From VFMC01 sp044238435 (GTDB lineage Bacteria > Actinomycetota > Acidimicrobiia > Acidimicrobiales > Ilumatobacteraceae), in contig JBIIDH010000097.1 in NCBI GenBank assembly GCA_044238435.1, positions 1 through 12,365 on the forward strand: 12,365 bases of DNA, read 5' to 3'. Position 1 is the first letter of the stretch; every line of letters begins with the position of its first letter. The position numbers and the translations under genes were made by a program. Under the pieces are notes generated by a model. The model saw nothing but the letters and a program-made list of their open reading frames with translations, was not told where the DNA came from and made no database searches. Positions 6,576-12,365 of the stretch are shown one piece after another.

Positions 6576-7913
6576 GTGCTCGACCAGCAACGTGACTATG
6601 TGCTGCGCACCGTGGAAGAACGCGGCGTGCGTCTGATCCGGCTGTGGTTCACCGACGTGCTCGGCAACCTGAAGAGCTTCGCGATCAGTCCGGCCGAGCT
6701 CGAGAATGCTCTCGAGGACGGCATGACGTTCGATGGTTCGTCGATCGACGGGTTCAGCCGAATCCAGGAGAGCGACGTGTTGGCGATGCCCGACCCGAAC
6801 ACGTTCGAGGTGCTGCCCTGGAGCGACCCGAAGAGCACCGAGGCCCGCGTGTTCTGCGATGTGCGTCAGCTCGACGGCTCGGCGTTCGACGGCGACCCGC
6901 GCCAGGTGCTGCGCCGCCAACTCGACGCCGCCCGCGCCCACGGCTACACGTTCTTCGTCGCCCCCGACATCGAGTTCTTCTACTTCGCCCCGCCCGAGCG
7001 CGGCGCGGCTCCGGTGCCCCTCGACGAGGGCGGCTTCTTCGACCTCACCACCACCGACCTGTCGGGGTCGCTGCGCAAGCAGACCATCCGCACGCTCGAG
7101 ACGATGAGCATCCCGGTCGAGTACTCGTTCCACGAGGATGCGCCGAGCCAGCACGAGATCGACCTGCGCCACACCGACGCGCTCACCATGGCCGACAGCA
7201 TCATGACGTTCCGCATGGTGGTGAAGGAGGTGGCGGCCGCCCAGGGCGTGCACGCCACCTTCATGCCCAAGCCGCTCGAAGGCGTGCAGGGCAGCGGCAT
7301 GCACGTGCACCTCTCGCTGTTCCAGGGCGACGAGAACGCGTTCTACGACGCCGACGACCCGTACAACCTGTCGCCGGTGGCGAAGTGCTTCATGGCGGGC
7401 CTGCTTCGTCACGCCGCCGAGATCACCGCCGTCACCAACCAAACCGTCAACAGCTACAAGCGTCTCGTGCCGGGCTTCGAGGCGCCGGTGCACGTCAGCT
7501 GGGCGCGCAACAACCGCAGCGGACTCATCCGGGTGCCCATTCCCAAGCGCGGCAATCCCAGCGCCACCCGCATCGAGTACCGCTCGCCCGACCCGGCGTG
7601 CAACCCGTACCTCGCCTTCGCCGTGCTGCTCGCCGCCGGCATGCGCGGTGTGGAGGAGGGCTACGAACTGCCGCCCGAGGCCGACGCCAACTTGTTCGAG
7701 ATGGGTGACGCCGACCTCGGCAAGTTGGGCATCGAGCAGTTGCCCCAGTCGCTCAGCGACTCGCTGAAGGTGATGGAGCGCTCCACGCTCGTGCAAGAGG
7801 CGTTGGGCGAGCACATCTTCGAGTGGTTCCTGCGCAACAAGCGCATCGAGTGGCGCGCCTACAAGACCCACGTCAGCGCGTTCGAGGTCGACCGGTACCT
7901 GCGGGCCCTGTGA
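6576..7913 (+). CDS. glnA2: Type I glutamine synthetase, GlnA2-like (possible gamma-glutamylpolyamine synthetase)
   Basis: This is a 445-residue GSI-fold ligase. Numbered from GTG 6576, it has RLWFTDVLGNLKSF (22-35), FDGSSIDG (52-59, with the ammonium-site aspartate), DIEFF (131-135), the ATP signature KPLEGVQGSGMHVHLS (232-247), NSYKRLVPGFEAP (292-304), RNNRSGLIRVP (311-321) and EYRSPDPACNPYLAF (334-348). By my memory of the families it is closest to actinobacterial GlnA2. The Streptomyces member of that group glutamylates polyamines, so the substrate may not be ammonium. The tyrosine adenylylated in classical GSI is replaced by phenylalanine (NLFEM, F374), so GlnE-type control is unlikely. 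It lies after a terminator and its stop touches the glnR start. The upstream in-frame GTG at 6531 is inside the terminator and is rejected. Confidence 0.93.
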   Translation: MLDQQRDYVLRTVEERGVRLIRLWFTDVLGNLKSFAISPAELENALEDGMTFDGSSIDGFSRIQESDVLAMPDPNTFEVLPWSDPKSTEARVFCDVRQLDGSAFDGDPRQVLRRQLDAARAHGYTFFVAPDIEFFYFAPPERGAAPVPLDEGGFFDLTTTDLSGSLRKQTIRTLETMSIPVEYSFHEDAPSQHEIDLRHTDALTMADSIMTFRMVVKEVAAAQGVHATFMPKPLEGVQGSGMHVHLSLFQGDENAFYDADDPYNLSPVAKCFMAGLLRHAAEITAVTNQTVNSYKRLVPGFEAPVHVSWARNNRSGLIRVPIPKRGNPSATRIEYRSPDPACNPYLAFAVLLAAGMRGVEEGYELPPEADANLFEMGDADLGKLGIEQLPQSLSDSLKVMERSTLVQEALGEHIFEWFLRNKRIEWRAYKTHVSAFEVDRYLRAL

Positions 7914-7915
7914 CG

Positions 7916-8596
7916 ATGGATCTGCTCGCCGTCTTCCCCGATCCGCCACCGCCCGATCTGGCGCGCACGCTCGATCTGGGCGGCTACCGCTGGAAGGCAG
8001 TCGCGTCGGCCGACGAGGCGACCCGCAACGAACCGGCCGGTGGCTGGTCGGGCGCGGTGGTGGCGTGCGACACCGACCCCGAGGGCGCGTGGGCGCTGTG
8101 TCGCGCCCTGCGCAAGCGCGACCGTCTGGTGGCACCGCTGTTGGTGCTGGTGAACGGCTCGCAACTCGCCGACCTCGAACTGCGCAGCGACCTGTTCGAC
8201 GACTTCTGCCTCACCCCGTTCCACCCGGTCGAGGTCGAGGCCCGCTTGAAGCACCTGTTCTGGCGCGCAGGCGAGGGCGTGCGGCCCGAACTCGTCGAGC
8301 ACAGCGGGTTGGTACTGAATCTCGAGACCTACCAGGCATCGTTCGCCGGTCGTCCGCTCGACCTCACCTACATGGAGTACGAGCTGTTGAAGTTCCTCGC
8401 CCAGAACCCGGGCAAGGTGTTCACCCGCGAGACCCTGCTGTCGCGGGTGTGGGGCTACGAGTACTACGGCGGCGCCCGCACCGTCGACGTACACGTGCGG
8501 CGCCTGCGCGCGAAGTTGGGCGAAGAGCACGCCAACCTCATCCAGACCGTGCGCTCGGTGGGCTACCGCTTCGGCCAGGGTCGCTGGGGCAACTGA
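7916..8596 (+). CDS. glnR: GlnR-type orphan response regulator (OmpR-family winged helix)
   Basis: This is a 226-residue probable transcription factor for nitrogen metabolism. A degenerate receiver domain (about 1-115) keeps an aspartate at the phosphoacceptor position (D52 in VVACDTDPE). It lacks the N-terminal acidic pair, and the conserved Lys of the KPF motif is Thr (LTPF, 99-102). Actinobacterial GlnR is likewise an unphosphorylated orphan regulator. The DNA-binding domain (about 130-220) is a full OmpR/PhoB winged helix: LDLTYMEYELLKFLAQNPGK (148-167), FTRETLLSRVWG (169-180) and the recognition helix and wing in RTVDVHVRRLRAKLG through VGYRF (188-219). No histidine kinase gene is adjacent. 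Two starts are possible: ATG 7916, or GTG 7910, which overlaps the glnA2 stop as GTGA. Either implies translational coupling to glnA2. The link to GlnR rests on sequence likeness plus location. Confidence 0.85.
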   Translation: MDLLAVFPDPPPPDLARTLDLGGYRWKAVASADEATRNEPAGGWSGAVVACDTDPEGAWALCRALRKRDRLVAPLLVLVNGSQLADLELRSDLFDDFCLTPFHPVEVEARLKHLFWRAGEGVRPELVEHSGLVLNLETYQASFAGRPLDLTYMEYELLKFLAQNPGKVFTRETLLSRVWGYEYYGGARTVDVHVRRLRAKLGEEHANLIQTVRSVGYRFGQGRWGN

Positions 8597-8618
8597 CCCA
8601 CGCCGCGAACCGTCGGCG

Positions 8619-9422
8619 TCAGCTCACCTCGGCCACACCCTGGGCCACCACCGTGGCGAACACGGCGCGGCCGCCCTCGTTCGGGTGCACGTCGTCGCTG
8701 CGCAGTACGTCGCGAGTGGGGTCGGCGGCGATGGCCGACCACGGCACCACCACGGTGTCGGGACGACCCGCCAGCGTGGCACGCAGGGCGTCGTCGAACT
8801 CTTGCGACCCCTCGGGCTGGTCGCCACGATAGGCATCGACCCACACCAACGGCACGTCGTCGGGCAGCATGTCGACGAGGAGTTGCACCAGCCGTGCATA
8901 GTCGGCCTGGTCGGCGTACTGGCCGGCGTCGTTGGTGCCGAGGGCGATCACCCACACGTCGGGGCTCACCCCGTCGGCCAGCATCGTGTAGAGCGCTCGC
9001 TGACCCGACAGCGGCGATCCGGTGCCGTCGCCGAGCTCGATCCGCCGGCCGTCCTCGGCCTCGATCGACACCTCCTCCACACCCTGCGCGGCGAGCACGT
9101 ACTCGATCTCGGCCCGCGAGCCGTTGGTGATGGAGTCGCCGATCATCGCCACGTGCACTGCGTCGGTCTCGCCGAGGTCGGCCTGCCCGGAACTGGCGGG
9201 ATCGGTCGCCGCATCGGCGGCGAACACCGGTGCACCTGCCGGTAGCCGGGGCACGAGCACCGCCACGTCGGCACTCGCCGAACTGCGGTCCCACCAGCGC
9301 ATCCCCAGCACCACACCCACCGCCAGGGCGGCGGTCAGCAAGAGGCCGATGCCGAGCACGCCGAACCAGCGCCTCCGGGGGCGCGTGTCGTAGTAGCGGA
9401 TGCTCGGGGGGGCCTGATCCAC
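8619..9422 (-). CDS. Membrane-anchored SGNH/GDSL hydrolase
   Basis: This is a 267-residue protein: a short basic cytoplasmic N-terminus (RPRRR, 14-18), one transmembrane helix (about 19-41) and an extracytoplasmic hydrolase domain. It has the SGNH blocks in order: GDSITNGS (95-102, nucleophile Ser97), a glycine region near 131-140, GTND (162-165, oxyanion Asn164) and DDVHPNEGG (243-251, with the Asp243/His246 pair). It should act as an esterase or acyl-/deacylase on cell-wall or lipid-linked substrates; the exact substrate cannot be told. The GTG start at 9422 has no clear ribosome site. It converges with glnR, stops 22 bp apart. Upstream on the same strand lies the deaminase gene, but 120 bp and a palindromic element separate them, so it is probably a separate unit. 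Confidence 0.87.
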   Translation of the reverse strand: MDQAPPSIRYYDTRPRRRWFGVLGIGLLLTAALAVGVVLGMRWWDRSSASADVAVLVPRLPAGAPVFAADAATDPASSGQADLGETDAVHVAMIGDSITNGSRAEIEYVLAAQGVEEVSIEAEDGRRIELGDGTGSPLSGQRALYTMLADGVSPDVWVIALGTNDAGQYADQADYARLVQLLVDMLPDDVPLVWVDAYRGDQPEGSQEFDDALRATLAGRPDTVVVPWSAIAADPTRDVLRSDDVHPNEGGRAVFATVVAQGVAEVS

Positions 9423-9480
9423 ACCCCCAGTCTGCCCGCCCGCTGCCCTCGCCCCCCGTCACCCCCGGTCGGTTGCCGAG

Positions 9481-9525
9481 TGCGATGAGCGAGTTGCGCA
9501 GTTGGTGCGCAGGTTGCTCATCGCG
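9481..9525. repeat. 45-bp two-tier palindromic element, copy 3
   Basis: Outer arms GCGATGAGC (9482-9490) and GCTCATCGC (9516-9524) pair perfectly; the terminal bases 9481 and 9525 do not pair as Watson-Crick. The inner stem is TGCGCA (9495-9500) with TGCGCA (9506-9511), closing a GTTGG loop. Total length, arm sequence and the five-base inner loop match copies 1 and 2, although the interior bases differ. It lies 17 bp past the end of the deaminase gene and upstream of the SGNH hydrolase. Confidence 0.8.
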
Positions 9526-9542
9526 GCCGGGGCGGTGGGGGG

Positions 9543-10910
9543 TCAGCGGTCGAGGAGTTGGATGCGGCGAGCGTGGCGGGTGTGCAGGGCCAGACGCTCG
9601 GGCAGGGCGGGGTGGGTGAGGCGGCCCTCGTCGACGATCGACCGGCCGTGCACGATGGTGTGCCAGGCCGAAGTGGGACCGCAGCGCAGCCAGGCCTCGA
9701 TCGGGTCGGCCAGGGCACCGGCGAACGTGGGGCCGTCGAGGCGCCACACCGCCACATCGCCCACCGCTCCCGGGGCCAGCACGCCGAGTTCGCCCTCGCG
9801 GCCCAGGCAGCCGGCGCCACCGACGGTGGCCATCTCGAGGGCCATGCGCGCCGTGCCCGCATGGGCGCCACTGCGCAGCTTCGCCACCAGCATCGCCTGA
9901 CGCGCCTCGAGCCACAGCGACGCCGCATCGGCCGACGACGACCCGTCGACCCCCAGGCCCACCTTCACCCCGGCGGCGCGCAGGTCGACCGTGGGCGAGA
10001 TGCCCGACGCGAGGATGAGGTTGCTGTTCGGGCAGTGCGCCACACCGATGCCGGCAGCGCCGAGGCGGCGCACCTCGTCGGGATTCGGCATCACACAGTG
10101 CGCCACCCAGGTGCGGTCGCTGCACCAGCCGGTGCGCTCGAGGTACTCCATCGGGCGGCATCCGAACATCTCGAGCGAGAAGTCGTCGTCCTCCACGTTC
10201 TCGGCGAAGTGGGTGTGCAGGCGCACGTCGAGCCGCTCGGCCAGTTCGGCCGAGCGCACCATCAGCTCCTCGGTGACGGTGAACGGGCTGCACGGCGCGA
10301 GGGCGATGCGGATCATCGCCCCGTGCGAGCGGTCGTGGTGTCGGGCCACGGCCTCCTCGCTGGCGGCGAGGATGGTGTCGTCGTCCTGCACGAGCACGTC
10401 GGGCGGCAGACCGCCGTCCTTCTCCGACAGGCTCATCGAGCCGCGGGTGGGATGGAAGCGCACCCCCAGTTCGCGCGCTGCGGTGATCTCGGCGCCCAAC
10501 AGGTCGCCCGCGCCGCGCGGGTGGAGGTAGTGGTGGTCGGTGGACGTGGTGCAGCCGCTCAGCGCCAACTCGGCCAGACCGATCCAGGTGCTGGCGAAGA
10601 CGGCCTCTTCATCGATGGCCTTCCACAGCGGGTACAGGCTCTGCAACCAGCCGAACAACGGCTTGTCGGTCATCGGCGGATAGGCGCGGGTGAGGTTCTG
10701 GAAGATGTGGTGGTGGGTGTTGACGAGACCCGGCGTGACCAGGCAGTCGGTGGCGTCGATGACCCGCGTGGCGGCGGGTTCGGGGTCGGTGGACGCGCCG
10801 ACAGCCTCGACGAATCCGCCCGTGATGGCCACCCAGCCGCCGGCGAGTTCGCGCCGGGCGGCGTCCATCGTGGCGAGCAGGCGGGCGTTGCGGATGAGGA
10901 GATCGGCCAT
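9543..10910 (-). CDS. 8-oxoguanine deaminase-like amidohydrolase
   Basis: This is a 455-residue metal-dependent hydrolase of the AtzA/TrzN/SsnA branch. Members deaminate or dechlorinate aromatic N-heterocycles, and the best match I recall is 8-oxoguanine deaminase (8-oxoguanine to urate). A small beta-domain (about 1-58) precedes the TIM barrel. Metal ligands and catalytic residues are in place: H66 and H68 in VNTHHHIFQNLTRA, H234 and E237 in HTHFAEN, H271 in VAHCVMPNPDE and D322 in GLGVDGSSSAD. ELALSGCTTSTDHHYLHP (114-131) and HCPNSNLILASGI (292-304) are typical of this clade. ATG 10910 has a perfect GGAGG (10915-10919). The decarboxylase stop is only 11 bp upstream, so the two are co-transcribed. 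Guanine deaminase or a triazine-type hydrolase are alternatives; the family is sure, the substrate is not. Confidence 0.88.
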   Translation of the reverse strand: MADLLIRNARLLATMDAARRELAGGWVAITGGFVEAVGASTDPEPAATRVIDATDCLVTPGLVNTHHHIFQNLTRAYPPMTDKPLFGWLQSLYPLWKAIDEEAVFASTWIGLAELALSGCTTSTDHHYLHPRGAGDLLGAEITAARELGVRFHPTRGSMSLSEKDGGLPPDVLVQDDDTILAASEEAVARHHDRSHGAMIRIALAPCSPFTVTEELMVRSAELAERLDVRLHTHFAENVEDDDFSLEMFGCRPMEYLERTGWCSDRTWVAHCVMPNPDEVRRLGAAGIGVAHCPNSNLILASGISPTVDLRAAGVKVGLGVDGSSSADAASLWLEARQAMLVAKLRSGAHAGTARMALEMATVGGAGCLGREGELGVLAPGAVGDVAVWRLDGPTFAGALADPIEAWLRCGPTSAWHTIVHGRSIVDEGRLTHPALPERLALHTRHARRIQLLDR

Positions 10911-10921
10911 GGTGCCTCCGT

Positions 10922-12313
10922 TCAGGCGAGGGAGTCGACGAGCAGGGCGATGTCGTCGACGGTGGTGCGCGGGTTGACGACGCAGATGCGCAACAGCGTC
11001 TCACCCTGCCATCCGGTGGGGGTGACGAAGGCGATGCCCGCGTCGAGCAGGCGATCGCTCCAGGCCTGGTACTGCGCTGCGTCCCAGCCCACACGGCGGA
11101 AGAGCACGACGCTGAGGTCGGGCTCCATGACGAGTTCGAGGTGCGGCGCCGCTGCGATGAGCGCCGCCCCGGCGTGGGCCACGCGCAACGTCTCCTCCAC
11201 CGCATCGCGGTAGGCGTCGGTGCCGTGGGTGGCGAGGCTGAACCACAGCGGCAGACCGCGGGCACGACGCGACAGGTGGTGGGCGTAGTCGCTGGGGTTC
11301 CACTCGGCGTCGCCGTCGCCATGGAGCACATCGAGGTACTCGGCGTGCTGGGTGTGTGCCTGCTTGGCCTCGGCCGGATCGCGGTACAGCAACGCACAGC
11401 AGTCGAACGGCGCGAACAGCCACTTGTGCGGATCGACGATGTAGCTGTCGGCCCGCTCGATGCCGGTGTACCGCGCCCGCACACTGGGTGCTGCCAGCCC
11501 GGCACCGCCATAGGCGCCGTCGACGTGGAACCACACACCCAACCGCTCGGCCACATCGGCCGCACCCTGCAGGTCGTCGATGACGCCGGCGTTGGTGGTG
11601 CCGCACGTGGTGACGATGGCGAACAGTCGCTCGCGATCGACCGGGTCGAGGCCCTCGACCGTGGCCGCGAGCGCAGCGCCGTCCATCCGCCCACGGGCAT
11701 CGGCGGGAACCATCACCACATCGGCATCCATCGCCCGGCCCGCAGCGGCGATGCTGGAGTGAGCGCCGCTCGACGCCAGCATCAGACCCCGGGTGCGATC
11801 GAAGCGGCCCTCGGCGCGGTGGCGCCAGCGCCAGCGCGCGGCGATGAGCGCCGACAGATTTCCGGCCGTGCCACCGCTGACGAAGACGCCACCCGCCTCG
11901 GCGGGCATGCCGGCCAGACCGGCCAGCCAGCGCAGCGCCTCGTTCTCTGCGAACGCCGCGCCCGCACCCTCGAGCCAACTCCCCGCGTAGATGCTCGACG
12001 CACCCACCACGAGGTCGAACAGGATCGACGCCTCGGTGGGTGCCGCCGGCACGAAGCTGAGAAAGCGCGGGTGGTCGACGCTGATGCAGGCTGGGGCGAG
12101 CACGTCGCCGAACACCCGCAGCGCCTCGAGACCACCCAGGCCACCGGAAGTGACCGTGCGGCCCGCCATGGCGCGCAGTTCCGCGACGGAGCGGGGCTGG
12201 TCGAGCGGCGGTGGGTCGAGCCGCATGCGGTCGACCGAGTAGCGCAGCACCGCCTGGGTGAGCACCTCGAGCGACGAGTCGTGGGTGTGCATCACGCGGG
12301 CGCGGTCGGTCAT
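10922..12313 (-). CDS. Group II PLP-dependent decarboxylase (aromatic-L-amino-acid decarboxylase family)
   Basis: This is a 463-residue cytoplasmic enzyme, the usual length for the family, which removes CO2 from an amino acid (often aromatic) to give an amine. It shows HPRFLSFVPAAPTEASILFD (81-100), the SGGTAGNLSAL phosphate-binding region (146-156), the cofactor-stacking His185 in SSGAHSS, VTTCGTTNAGVIDDL (234-248), Asp265 in WFHVDGAYGG (the residue contacting the pyridine nitrogen) and the Schiff-base Lys297 in YIVDPHKWLFAPFD. Substrate choice cannot be read from sequence. ATG 12313 gives the longest form; an in-frame ATG at 12292 is an alternative, and neither has a clear ribosome site. 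It sits 13 bp after an unidentified gene and 11 bp before the deaminase gene, indicating an operon. Confidence 0.92.
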   Translation of the reverse strand: MTDRARVMHTHDSSLEVLTQAVLRYSVDRMRLDPPPLDQPRSVAELRAMAGRTVTSGGLGGLEALRVFGDVLAPACISVDHPRFLSFVPAAPTEASILFDLVVGASSIYAGSWLEGAGAAFAENEALRWLAGLAGMPAEAGGVFVSGGTAGNLSALIAARWRWRHRAEGRFDRTRGLMLASSGAHSSIAAAGRAMDADVVMVPADARGRMDGAALAATVEGLDPVDRERLFAIVTTCGTTNAGVIDDLQGAADVAERLGVWFHVDGAYGGAGLAAPSVRARYTGIERADSYIVDPHKWLFAPFDCCALLYRDPAEAKQAHTQHAEYLDVLHGDGDAEWNPSDYAHHLSRRARGLPLWFSLATHGTDAYRDAVEETLRVAHAGAALIAAAPHLELVMEPDLSVVLFRRVGWDAAQYQAWSDRLLDAGIAFVTPTGWQGETLLRICVVNPRTTVDDIALLVDSLA

Positions 12314-12326
12314 GGCCGCGCCGCTG

Positions 12327-12365
12327 TCAGACGTTGAGGTCGAGCAGCTCGCTGCCCTCGGCGCG
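12327..12365 (-). CDS. C-terminal tail of an unidentified gene (cut by the right edge)
   Basis: Only 12 codons and a TGA stop are inside the window, ending in SELLDLNV. Codon use fits a real high-GC gene, and the stop lies 13 bp before the decarboxylase start on the same strand, as expected for an operon. The function cannot be judged. Confidence 0.5.
   Translation of the reverse strand, partial: RAEGSELLDLNV

Noticed and set aside
8597..8618. Possible bidirectional terminator between glnR and the SGNH hydrolase gene.
   Set aside because: Only a weak 5-bp stem (CGCCG/CGGCG) without a T-tract is visible in 22 bp, too little to call.
9558..11213. Plus-strand open frame of 551 codons opposite the deaminase and decarboxylase.
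   Set aside because: Low-complexity composition, no recognisable domain, and it spans the junction of two clear minus-strand genes.
11141..12337. Plus-strand open frame of 398 codons opposite the decarboxylase.
   Set aside because: It is a compositional shadow of the decarboxylase, which has all PLP motifs.

Overview
The window is high-GC DNA, tightly packed on both strands, with many GTG starts and almost only G/C-ending codons. A GlnR-type orphan regulator next to a GlnA2-type glutamine synthetase points to Actinomycetota. A deep lineage such as Acidimicrobiia is my inference, not something the sequence proves. There are nine complete or nearly complete genes, plus pieces of two more cut by the window edges. 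There is no sign of phage, IS, CRISPR, tRNA or rRNA.

Left region (1-2490). The N-terminal half of aspartate kinase (lysC) runs leftward off the edge. An MFS transporter runs rightward from a start only 28 bp away. It converges on a small lipoprotein carrying a chagasin-like (I42) cysteine-protease-inhibitor fold. The 116-bp convergent gap holds two copies of a 45-bp palindromic element; a third copy lies near 9500.

Middle region (2489-5313). Glutamine-dependent NAD synthetase (nadE) and an uncharacterised secreted lipoprotein are both on the minus strand. A three-unit 13-bp tandem repeat covers the lipoprotein's stop codon.

Nitrogen-assimilation cluster (5314-8596, plus strand). This is the functional core. 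A type II (eukaryote-like) glutamine synthetase is followed by a 14-bp-stem intrinsic terminator. Next come a GlnA2-like type I glutamine synthetase (glutamine or gamma-glutamylpolyamine synthetase) and, touching its stop codon, a GlnR-type winged-helix regulator whose receiver domain lacks the conserved KPF lysine. Upstream of glnII lies a run of 5-bp half-sites in an 11-bp register, resembling a GlnR operator. Together these suggest a self-contained nitrogen-responsive unit in which the regulator is encoded beside two of its likely targets.

Right region (8619-12365, all minus strand). A membrane-anchored SGNH/GDSL hydrolase comes first, then an apparent operon read leftward: the tail of an unidentified gene, a group II PLP-dependent decarboxylase, and an 8-oxoguanine-deaminase-like amidohydrolase. 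The third palindromic element sits just past the end of this operon.

The novelty candidates are the three-copy two-tier hairpin element and the glnII-glnA2-glnR arrangement with its possible operator. Most of the remaining content is ordinary metabolism.
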